From assembly GCA_000697055.1 (NCBI GenBank), contig JNDT01001482.1:1-36227 (forward strand): DNA of 36,227 nt. The letters are read 5' to 3'. This DNA is from Saksenaea vasiformis B4078 (lineage: Eukaryota; Mucoromycota; Mucoromycetes; Mucorales; Saksenaeaceae). The notes beneath the pieces were generated by a model. The model made no database searches. It saw only the letters and a program-made list of their open reading frames with translations, and had not been told where the DNA came from. The translations under genes were made by a program, and so were the position numbers. Below are positions 1 to 9,391 of this stretch, piece after piece (within the stretch, counting starts at the first letter, position 1; every line of letters begins with the position of its first letter).

Positions 1-24
1 TCAAATTCGACTTCTGGTAGCTCA

Positions 25-1688
25 TCATTGTTTACCCCTTATATGAATCAAGTGTAAGGACATTACTCCCATGCAATTGAACCTAGCCAAACCTTGTGCC
101 CGGCGGCGGCGAGGCATGACTCTATCAGGACAGAAAATTGCTTCCCAAAGTTGCTCGCGGTATATCATGTCCTTGAGCGCATTATTGAAGGTATGAAAGC
201 CTTGCAAAGGACCCTAACGTAAGGGTGTCAAATTTTTCTTCGGTCAATCTATGCTTTTTTTTTACGAGATACATACTGCTAGATTTTCCGGGAGATTGGT
301 GGTAATGTCTTTAAGCGCCCAGTAAAGTATTTTACCGGTTACGGGGAAGTAACCTAGCGCAGTATTATTGCTTAGCCCATACTATGGTTCAAAGAAGGTC
401 ACCGGGTTCCAGCTTACCTATCTGGTTTTTAGCCATTGGAACAAGGGTCCAGCCTTTTCCATTGAGTTCATTTGTCTGCTTAAGCATCAATGCTGAGAGG
501 CGAAGCATAAAAGGAAGCAACCGCTGGTTTTCGTCATCACTGAGGTCTGCGGTTCTATCGACATTGCCAAGGTTCTCCTGGTAAACATTCTGAAACTCTC
601 TAGGAAGCTCCCAACGGTAAGCAATCGTGGGCAAGAAAATAGGTTGATATCTTGTCTTGTCATACCCATAAAAGACTTCAAGGTCGGTGATTGAATCATC
701 ATCTAAAGTTGTCCATGCACTACGGTCAAAAAGTTCTTGTGCTGTTATTGCCTGGACACATCTGGATGCCACAAATTGGAAGCAAGGCGATATACCGTAA
801 GCAATATAGAGTAAACGCGTTAAACTGTGGAGTGATACCTAAACTTCTTCCATTCTGCCGCTGATCTTGCTGGTGATTTTCGAACAGGTCATCAAAAAAA
901 GCAAAAGGTTCTCTTCATGTATGTTTCCAGATTAGACGTAATATGCAGGTAAGTGTCTACAAATATGCAAAAGTTTGTGTCCGTTTTTCTTTCAGATGGT
1001 TTCACTCACTGCTGACTATTTTCCCCGCAGATGACGGGGCCAGCTCTCTCATCATGTATGTCAACGTGGGAAACCGGTAGTTTTCTGCAGAAGTTATAAG
1101 TTTATTTAGCGTCACAAATTTAAATTTACATGTATACCTTCTCCCGTCGCTGGGTTCATTCTGCAAGTATCAAAGAAGTTCTCGAAAGTCTGCCGTAGAT
1201 CGAAACACCAGCGGTAGTTGGACTATTGATCATGGGAGCAGACTTAGTTTATTCTGATAACTTCCTAACATCGCTACGTACAAACGCTACCCGAACATTT
1301 GTGCCGGTATCTCGGGTCAGGATCATTTTAAACGCTGCAATAAAGAACACTTCTTCATGGACAGGAGGAAAGGTTTCGAAGTAGCCATTAATCCAACGAT
1401 GGACCAAAAGCATCGCACACTGACAGGCGATTGCATATTCTTCTGCCACTGAACGAAGAACGCCCTATATCATCCTGTGCTTAATATATTTGAAAGAGTT
1501 TACATGAGAATTCCATAGTACAATACCCTGAGTTGCTTGTGGTCCTCCCGCAGAAAATTGCAAAGCTTCAGTTTTCGCACAAATGAGTAGTCGCGACCAG
1601 GCAACTGCGAAGGGGGGGGGGGTTCCTGATACCCATACTGTCTCCTGCGGGGCGGGGGCTCTCCAACTTCGTTTTGCTGTCTGTCCAT
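25..1688 (-). pseudogene. decayed member of an unidentified, probably mobile, gene family (copy A)
   Basis: Four minus-strand blocks in one order look like a broken gene. Block 1 is 1688-1527: ATG, then a Pro/Arg-rich stretch (EPPPRRRQYGYQEPPPP) and the helix-like segment FVRKLKLCNFLRED. A clean 62-nt intron (1526-1465, GTATTG...ATATAG) joins it in phase to 1464-1249, a helical segment with RDTGTNVRV that ends in a stop. A third block at about 800-389 contains ITDLEVFYGYDKTRYQPIF and GWTLVPMAKNQIGKLEPGDL. A fourth at 207-25 ends in MPRRRRAQGLARF. No single frame joins the later blocks, so the copy appears dead, or it has more introns than I can place. Block order and spacing resemble the region at 15261-17076. 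From memory of fungal genomes, large lineage-specific families have this architecture; a link to Fanzor/TnpB-like proteins is possible but unproven. No function is assigned. Confidence 0.45.
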
Positions 1689-2330
1689 GGCTTTGCGGAT
1701 AAAAAGGAAAGGAGATTTGTTGTCAAATAGTTAGATGGAATATATGTGAATTATTAGGACTGTTCTTTTGTTATGCATGATGGGACGCTGCTTAGACTAA
1801 CACTTTGCGCCTCCGTGCCTGCTGAGCCTTTCAGCAAGGTATGGCCAGTGCGAACAAGCAGTTATCTTTGTCAATGGTGCCGTATTGACAGACAGCTACA
1901 TTGAAATACACATACAATACTGGGATAAGCACAAGAGCAATCTGTCCAGAATTGTGCGACGGTGACCGAGAAATATTTTTCTACAACTTTCATATTGGTA
2001 TCAATGGAAAAATGATTAAGAAGTATCATTCTCTTTGTCATTGGGTCCTCTGGCCAGGGGACCAGTCATCCAGGCCATAGGACCTGTTTTCGTTTTGAAT
2101 ATTTCGAATAGATAGGCTCAGGATCCAGAAGGCAGATTAGGCATGGCAATACAACCACGTTGGATCAAGAGAATACTGATTATGCGTTTTTAAAAAGCGC
2201 AATTGGCTTGTGCAACTCATATGCTATCCTACCATCCATTTTACTGTCTCGAAAAATATTTAACAGTAAAGAAACAAAGATTAAGAACCTCTATGCCTGT
2301 TAGATTCTTGTATACCATTAACGGTTGTCG
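1689..2330. other. intergenic, no recognisable gene
   Basis: I see no coherent coding frame, RNA gene or long repeat here. A poly-G/C tract (about 1613-1622) lies just inside the neighbouring block A. Confidence 0.5.
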
Positions 2331-2563
2331 TTACACCACTGGTGTGGTAGATTTCTTCATTTCGCCACTCATTTTTTGCTGCAATTGCTGAAAATAGAGC
2401 TCAAAAAGATTTGCTACTACCTCGTCTTCTTCGAAAATCTCCTCTGAAACGTTGGCATCAACGGAAGCGAATACTTCTTCATGATGTGGTCGTTGTGTTG
2501 CTCTTGCGGGGTGTTCATAGCTGACAGCAAGTAGCAAGCTTGTTTTTGGAGCTCCGTCGCCAT
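2331..2563 (-). pseudogene. small unidentified reading frame, probably frameshifted
   Basis: An ATG at 2563 opens a frame (MATELQKQACYLLSAMNTPQ) that stops after about 48 codons. From about 2537 another frame stays open to 2331 and encodes an acidic, helix-like segment (EEIFEEDEVVANLFELYFQQ). The two fit together if one frameshift or a tiny intron lies near 2480-2500. I do not recognise the protein. It sits immediately beside the 12-mer array that separates it from the G-alpha gene, so it may be a remnant 5' part of the left-end family or an independent small gene. Confidence 0.25.
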
Positions 2564-2568
2564 AGAAG

Positions 2569-2662
2569 TCCGAAGATTAACTGAGCGATTTTATTTGCTG
2601 TCTTTAACATCCGAAGATTAAGTAGAGGTTCTCATTCGTTTATGTTAGTTTCCGAAGATTAA
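2569..2662. promoter_or_regulatory. three identical 12-mers (TCCGAAGATTAA) at exact 41-bp spacing
   Basis: Identical copies start at 2569, 2610 and 2651. The 29 nt between copies are only weakly alike, so this is not simply a recent 41-bp tandem repeat; the 12-mer itself has been kept. A single-mismatch copy (TCGGAAGATTAA) lies at 13588-13599 upstream of the SHMT gene. The array is 250-340 bp upstream of the G-alpha ATG and 6 bp upstream of the small minus-strand frame starting at 2563. A transcription-factor array is the likeliest reading; which gene it serves cannot be told. Confidence 0.5.
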
Positions 2663-2686
2663 CAGGCTACTTTCATTGGCGCACAA

Positions 2687-2713
2687 CACCACAGACACCA
2701 CAGACACCACAGG
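2687..2713. repeat. 9-bp tandem repeat (CACCACAGA type), three units
   Basis: Three near-perfect 9-nt units in the G-alpha upstream region, about 200 bp before its ATG. It is a simple repeat; any regulatory role is unknown. Confidence 0.6.
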
Positions 2714-2911
2714 CGAGCCCACAGCCGTTTATATGGCGGAGATTGGAGTGACCGCGCACAATTGACTCGCAGCTTCGCCCGTGTGCTTGGACCCAGTTTC
2801 ATTTGTCTGCCCGCGGCCTTTTTATTGACTTGTACCCATTACTCTTCCTCAACATAACGCACAATTCCTTTCAACATTCCCCTTCCTTTCATTTTCTCCC
2901 TTCTTCCAAGT

Positions 2912-4444
2912 ATGGGTCTATGTCTTTCGTTCGAGGAACGTGAAGCACGTGGCCATAGCCGCCGCATTGATCGCATCATTGAGGAAGACAGTAAACGATT
3001 AAAACGGGAATGCAAAATCTTGTTGTTAGGTTCGCCTTCGTTTTTATTTATTTATGCATGTTGCAATGTTTTGGACACTAAAGCATGCATATCTTTAGGC
3101 AGTGGTGAATCGGGAAAATCAACTATTGTAAAACAAATGAAGATAATTCATCAAAATGGATATACACATGACGAACTGTATGCATGGCGTGCAACAGTAT
3201 ACAAGAACGTGTTGGATTCTGCTCAAGCCCTGGTGGCGGCAATTCATCAGTTCGAGTATACCTTCGAGAACATAAACAACAACGTAAGAGGACAAAATGA
3301 AATTATCCATTAGTTCCTGATTTTTTTCTTCTTCTTCTTGCAGATGCATGCACGACGAATCATGGAGCATGAGATTAGAGGAGATCCGAAGTTTCCACTA
3401 GATTCTTCTCTAGTCACTGCCATTGATCGTGTATGGAAAGATGGTGCCATTGCACGATTATTAGAGGAAGAAACTGGCAAATTCTACCTCATGGATTCTG
3501 CACCCTAGTAATTACGTTTAGCTCTCTTTGTTTCTGTTAATGACTGGTTGTTCTCTAGTTTTCTTAGCCAAATTCAACGCATTGGCAAATCTAATTATGT
3601 GCCTAATGTCCAGGATGTACTGCGGGCCAGATCCAAGACAACCGGAATCACAGAGACAAGATTTCTGATGGGAAAAACGACCATACAGTAAACAATGACT
3701 TCAATTACTTCAATTACTTCATTTTCTTTACTGATAGGATCTTTAGCATGTTTGATGTAGGTGGTCAACGATCCGAACGCAAAAAATGGATCCATTGTTT
3801 CGAAGCAGTCACTTCCATTATCTTTTGCGTTGCGTTAAGTGAGTATGATCAAGTATTACTGGAAGAATCAAGACAGGTAAGAAGTACAGATGAGTGTTTC
3901 CTTATAACAGGGACTTATAAGGGTTTATAGAACCGCATGATAGAGAGTTTGGTGCTATTTGAGTCGGCGATCAATAGTCGATGGTTTTTGCGTACATCGA
4001 TTATTTTGTTTCTCAACAAGATCGATCTGTTTGAATCGAAGTTGGCCAAGACTCCGCTGAAACGTTACTTTCCAGATTATACTGGTACGAGAAAAAGAAA
4101 AAAAGACAAAGAAAATGGTTGATCTTAATGGAAACGAATAGGAGGTGACAATCCGACGAAAGCAGCCAAATATATCCTGTGGCGATTCAACCAGACGAAT
4201 CGGGCCAAGTTAAATATATACCCTCAGTACGTAAAAAGAATTCGTTCATGATCGTAACGTTTGCTGATACTTTTCTTCTTCTTCTTCAGTCTTACGCAAG
4301 CGACCGACACCTCTAATGTAAGAGAAAGCATGTTGTTGCTGTCGCTCTCGTTGCTTAATGGTTCTCTCGTAGATCCGTCACGTCTTTGTCGTCATCCAGG
4401 AAACGACTCTACAAAACGCGCTGCAAGATTCTGGCATCCTGTAA
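2912..4444 (+). CDS. heterotrimeric G protein alpha subunit, fungal group III (cAMP-type)
   Basis: Nine exons: 2912-3029, 3099-3283, 3344-3507, 3559-3687, 3747-3876, 3931-4084, 4142-4226, 4290-4317, 4373-4444, giving about 354 aa, the normal family length. Visible motifs are the N-myristoylation/palmitoylation start MGLCLS, the P-loop GSGESGKS (about residues 40-47), switch I with Arg180 and Thr183 in [12 protein letters not shown], switch II DVGGQ (Gln206), NKID, and TQATDTSN in place of the TCAT box. The C-terminus DSGIL and the TQAT box match the fungal group III subunits (GNA-3/MagA/Gpa3-like), which act at the plasma membrane upstream of adenylate cyclase. There is no pertussis-toxin cysteine four residues from the end. 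The acceptor at 3746, rather than 3737, restores the usual 26-residue spacing between the switch I Arg and switch II Gln. Intron 1 has an unusual GTTCGC donor. Confidence 0.93.
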
Positions 4445-4558
4445 AACCACTCCTCCAATGCACATAGATATAGCTGTCTTTTTTCGTATTATTCTTTTTT
4501 TTTAGTTCTTGTATAAAGTACCCTTGTAGTTTTTATTTCTTAAAAGAAATAGGCAATT

Positions 4559-5079
4559 TTAAGCCGAAGCAACAACCTGCTTCTTGGCCTGAGTACCTAT
4601 ACGCATGTGGTTAGAGAAAAATACCATGAGGATTCCTATACTTACCCTCACGGAAACCATTCTTGAAACGACGATGGACATCCTTCAAGTAGCGCATGCG
4701 GCCAGTACCGGTGGTCTTTCTGCGCTTACCCTTCTCGGACCAGTTGACTAGAAGAACAAAGAAAACATGAATGGTGTCGTCTTACGCGGCTAATGAAAAA
4801 CTCACAGGAACGGATCTTAGCAGCAGGGTAGCCACATTGAGCGCAGGTCTTCTTCTGCTTGTGGAAGGAACGGTTGCCGCAACGACGACAGAGAGTGTGC
4901 GATTTGGTATGACGCTTACCGAAGGAAGAGGTACCCTTGGTCTAAATGAAGTGTAGCGATTTCAAAATAAAATAGATATCCATCCATCCAAAAAGAAACG
5001 GGAAAAAAATGGTCGTGTAGGTCGATGTGTATTTGCGTTAGATGGATCGGCTTGAGATGCAAACGAGGGACGTTACCAT
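4559..5079 (-). CDS. RPL37: 60S ribosomal protein eL37
   Basis: Zinc-finger protein of the large ribosomal subunit, about 92 aa, the expected size. Exons on the minus strand are 5079-5077 (the ATG alone), 4941-4806, 4747-4646 and 4596-4559. The protein starts [18 protein letters not shown]. The zinc ligands Cys19/Cys22 and Cys34/Cys37 (CRRC and CAQC) are in place, followed by [20 protein letters not shown]. It ends KKQVVASA. The start exon is inferred: the second exon opens directly at ACC after a TTTAG acceptor with no ATG in frame, and the only suitable upstream ATG followed by GT is at 5079 (ATG|GTAACG). The first intron is long for this locus (135 nt), as is common in ribosomal protein genes. 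The gene is divergent from the importin gene. Confidence 0.95.
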
Positions 5080-5289
5080 AGTTCCAAAGTTGACGTAAAA
5101 AGGAGAAGGATGGCATTTTACCGCATGAGCGTGGGTGTGGTCTCCCGGAACTGCATCGCTGAACTCGATGAATTTCCTTTTTTAGTTGAACTCTTCTTTT
5201 TCTTCGGACACGCTGAACGAAAATAAATATTTTTTTTGGCTCTACAGAACAAAGGCCAGTCTCATTTCTTTTCACCTGAAAAAGAAGCT
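5080..5289. promoter_or_regulatory. shared divergent promoter of RPL37 and the importin gene
   Basis: Only 210 bp separate the eL37 start codon (minus) from the importin start codon (plus), so both 5' leaders and promoters must fit here. It contains pyrimidine-rich runs on each strand (for example about 5162-5215 for the plus-strand gene), typical of fungal transcription start regions. No specific factor site is claimed. Confidence 0.6.
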
Positions 5290-8200
5290 ATGGATCAAGC
5301 TGTCTATGAGACCTTGCTTAGAGTTACGGATAGCAATGGCAGCATTCGTTCGGCTGCGGAATTGCGCTTGAAAGAACTTGCCGTTGCACCAGGTACATTT
5401 ACACATGTTTGACAATTAGCATTGATCTCATACGCAACACAGAATATCCCGTCAGTCTTGCTCGCTTAACCGTGTCCCAAGAATTTGCTGTGCCGCAGCG
5501 TCAAATATCCTTTTTCTTGCCTGTTGTCTATGTTGTTTCTATGCACGTCAAACGACTTATCCTTAACCTTTTCTGTACTTGGCAGCTTTAACTCTCAAAA
5601 CGTATGTGACCACACACTGGTCGGCTAAGAATGACGACAAGTTTGTTGGACCCGAGCCGCCCCAGGAGGTAAGCTTTGTCTTTCTTACTCGTCTCTGGTT
5701 CTTTGTTGATCATAGTCCGGTTATCTAGAGTAAGAATGCTGTGCGCGAAATTATTGTGAGCGGTCTCGCCGACAGAGAATCAAAGATCCGTGTTGTGAGC
5801 GCCTATGTCGTTTCCAAAATTGCCCACGATGATTTCCCTGAAGACTGGCCCAATCTGTTTGACGTTTTATTGAGTTACATCAAATCCAACAATCCAGACA
5901 GTGTGCATGGTGCTATGCGTGTCCTGCTGGAAATGGTTAAGAAAGATATCAGCATTCAGCAGTTGCCTCAAGTGGGTCCCGTCCTGATCCCCGAACTGTT
6001 TACCATCCTGACCTCAGAGAGTGTAAGACATTGAAGGAAGCATGTCAAGGATCGAAGAATGAATTTTGTTTTCTCTAGATGTATTCTTTCCGTACACGTG
6101 GTCGTGCTGTGGATATTTTCAGCAGCTGTGTGCAGATGATGTCGACCTTGCGTGAAGAGAATCCAACACTCGCCGAAAAATTGATTGCTCCTGTCATTCC
6201 ACAATGGATCCAAGCATTCAGCGCAATTCTGAACCACCACGTTCAAGGGGATGCCAAAAAGGCGACCGAAGAGTATGGCTTAAAGATGGAAGTGGTCAAG
6301 GTAAACTGTCCAAGAGGTGAAGAAGAAAAAAGAGCGCTTAGTCTATGGATTTTAGTGTGTCTGTACAATCAGCGGTGAATTCCCTACGTATATCGTGTCG
6401 TTGCTTCCTCAGCTATTCGAACCGATTTGGATGGATCTCTACAATCTGAGAGAACGCTATGTTTCTGAATTCGTGACTGATTCGGATGATATCGCGGAAT
6501 CCTTCCAGGATTCCGACGGCAATGCCATTGGATTCCAAAGTTTGCTTTACGTTCTCTTCGACTTTGTTTCCGCTGCATGTACAAAGAAGTCAGTGACCCA
6601 TCTGTTCGTGACCGACGGAAACCACACAAACTTCTTTGAACAACTTCTCTATGTTTACATCGTGTACATGCAAATCACGCAAGAACAAGCCGAGATCTGG
6701 GCTCAGGATGCCAATCAATACGTTGCAGATGAGGAAGATGGCACATTTTCATTCAATGCTAGAGTCGCTGCTATTGATGTGCTTGTGGTAAGTACAAAAA
6801 GATCAAGCAAAAGTTCACCGTGCTGAACTCCTGTTTGAAAAAAAAGACTTTGCAAGAAAAATACCCAGCTCCCTTTTTCAATGCATTAAGCATTGCCGTT
6901 GGTCGTCATATCAACGAATCGAATGAAGCGCGCGCAGCTGGAAACAGTGACTGGTAAGAAAGGGGGAACCTCATTTCTAAAGCTAATGGATGCGTAGGTG
7001 GAAGATTCAGGAAGCATGCTTACTGACGATTGGTCGTCTGTCCGCTGAATTAATGGAAGCACTTGATGATGAAACTCGCAACGTCCAGTTTGATCTCAAA
7101 AGCTTATTCGATCACGTCGTCATTAATGATATGAAGGCATCAGGTAACATGATCTGGCTGGAAGAAAATATCTCTCAAACTTTTTTTTTTTCAGAATTCC
7201 CGTTTTTGCAAGGACGTGCCTTCGTCTTCGCTTCTGAATTTGCCAAGATTCTGCCCGTTGACTTGGCTAGTCAATATGTCGCTGTTGCTGTCAATGCCCT
7301 TCAGTCGCCTGTTAGCGGTATCCCGGTTAAGATCTCAGCACTGCGCGCACTAAACAAGTACGTAAGAAAGCAGTCTGTCCGAATATATTATCTCATGATG
7401 GTGTGGTAGCTACTGCAAATACCTTGACGCACAACATGTGAATCCTTACCAAGTCAACATCATGGAAGGTACATGTCAGCTGCTTCCTTCTGCCACGGAA
7501 GAATCGTTGATGCTGTTATTGGACACACTGAGCTCCTCTGTCAGGGTAATTTTTTTTTGGTTTGAACACGAGGACTTATGCATCTGTAGATCAACAGCGA
7601 AGTCACAGCTCGCTACGAGCAAGTACTGACACCTGCTGTACTGGAAATCTGGAAGAGATTCCCTTCGGATTCTATCATTACCAGTTACGTACTGGATGTG
7701 TTCGAGCAGTTTGCAAGGATTCAGGTGTACTATCCTGCTCTGTGTGCCCGTGCACTTCCCTTCTTGAATCAGGTCTTGACAACACCAGGCACGGATCCTA
7801 TTGTATATTCTGTAAGTCTGAAAAAAGAAGAGCTATCTCGGTGCTAAGTATTGAAACTTGTAGTCTGCTATGGATCTGTTGACCGCTATGATTCGCTTCG
7901 GACCTTCTCCTCTTCCAAATGAATTCACAGAGCAAATGTTCCCCGTGGTGATGCAGTTGGCATGGAATGTGCCCGACAACGATCTTCTCCAGAGCGCACA
8001 AGATTGCTTGAAGCAATTTGTTCTCAAAGATTGCGATCACATTGTCCAATGGCGGGATCAATCGGGCAAATCGGGTTTGGACTACGTAATCCACTTTGTG
8101 GGCAAGGTGTTGCAACCTTCGACAACGGAGTCTGATCCGATTTTCGTCGGCGATCTGATTGTTACCCTGATCCAGAAAGCCGGAAACAGTATTGCACCTG

Positions 8201-9223
8201 TGTTACCAGACTTGCTTAATGCCGTTCTCGGCCGATTGGACACAACGAGCTTCCAGCCGTTTATTCAGGTAAAATACCAGAGAATTCGCATAAAAACATT
8301 CACTTACGCTATTTATCATTAGTCCCTTGTGTTGGTGTTTGCACATCTGATTAACAGCCAGCAAGATACCGTCCTCCAGTTCCTCAGTAGTACCAATATC
8401 AATGGCAAGAGTGGTCTCGAGGTTTTAATGCCCACATGGTGCGATTACCATGATGGCTTTTCGGGCTACTATTCCATTAAAGTGAGGTGAGTGCAAGTCG
8501 TCCGATCCCAATCGTCTTTTACTGATAAGAAAAAAGCGCCATTGCGCTGTCCAAGGTGTTCTTGATCAATGACCCAAGATTGCAGAATATTACAGTCAAG
8601 GGAGACATTGTAGTAAACCCGAACGGTAAGCCATTCTTCTTGATAAACTTTTTTGGAGTTTCTCATGCAAGAACATTCTAGCCGGTATTGTGACCCGATC
8701 CAAGGCGAAACGAAGTAAGTTTTATCGTCTAAGTCACGTTTAACAACATGATTGACACGATATAAATTAGATCCCGATCAGTACACAGCTATTCCATTGC
8801 ATGCTAAAATCATCAAACTCCTTGTGGCTGATCTGGGCAACCAGGGAGGAGGAGATCAGGCACCTCAGGAAGATGTGGAATCGGTTGGTGATGATGAGGG
8901 CGATTGGGAAGATGTGGATGAAGAAGCCTTTGCACCCGGTAACTTCAATTTACTGTCAGGTGAGAAAACCGGATGCTATTGGATGGATTACTGATGCGCT
9001 TTTTGAACAAGATATTCTTGCCAATATTGAAGAGGAAGAGGATGATGAAGAAAACAACCCACAACTCAAGGATGATCCTATCTATCAAACAGATATGAAG
9101 GCTTATTTGATTGATTTCTTCTGCAACTGCTCCGCACACAATGTGAACCACTTCTTGGAACTCTGCCACAATCACCTGAACGAGACCGAAAAGCATACGT
9201 TGGACTATGCCCTCGCCAATTAA
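5290..9223 (+). CDS. importin-9 / Kap114-type karyopherin
   Basis: Seventeen exons: 5290-5392, 5443-5504, 5579-5668, 5729-6022, 6079-6300, 6356-6787, 6847-6953, 6998-7143, 7195-7357, 7410-7545, 7590-7811, 7864-8268, 8323-8486, 8537-8625, 8682-8714, 8771-8959, 9012-9223. They total 3069 nt, 1022 aa, close to importin-9 length. It is a HEAT-repeat nuclear import receptor; family members bind RanGTP and carry histones H2A-H2B and TBP. The N-terminal importin-beta domain includes LAALTLKTYVTTHW and an adjacent SKNAVREIIVSGL segment. Near the C-terminus are two acidic stretches: about residues 925-940 (VESVGDDEGDWEDVDEE) and about 958-967 (EEEEDDEENN). These are followed by the family signature DDPIYQTDMKAYL. 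Intron 2 is an AT-AC intron; an AG acceptor there would bring an immediate stop. Exon 6 is set to start at 6356 because only that acceptor keeps frame. Confidence 0.92.
5505..5578 (+). other. AT-AC (U12-type) spliceosomal intron in the importin gene
   Basis: The 74-nt intron begins ATATCCTTTT (5505-5514), a perfect U12-type 5' splice signal, and carries ATCCTTAAC at 5559-5567, one mismatch from the U12 branch consensus TTCCTTAAC. It ends in AC at 5577-5578, about 12 nt after the branch A. Removing it joins Gln55 to LAALTLKTYV in phase 0, as expected for importins. The nearby AG (5584-5585) would give Leu-stop. Only the AT-AC splice yields a working protein. Confidence 0.9.
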
Positions 9224-9391
9224 TTTAGACAAATAAGGCTATTGCTTTGTACTTGGAAGAAAAAAGAAAAAAAGAAAGAAAGCAGACTTCTCTGCCCATT
9301 ATTATTGCTACAATTAGTTATTCAAGTTATCTACAGCGTATGATAAAGAGAGAAGGTTCCTCTTGCTTTTTTCTTTTTCTTTTTTTTTGTT

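Noticed and set aside
3688..3737. Acceptor at 3737 for G-alpha intron 4
   Set aside because: It is in frame but adds three residues between switch I and switch II; the acceptor at 3746 restores the invariant spacing.
4916..5275. 119-codon minus-strand frame over eL37 intron 1 and the shared promoter
   Set aside because: It runs through splice sites of a clear eL37 gene and shows no protein features.
5505..5585. Ordinary intron ending at the AG of TTGGCAG (5584-5585) in the importin gene
   Set aside because: It would place Leu-stop right after Gln55; the AC end keeps the conserved LAALTLKTYV segment in frame.
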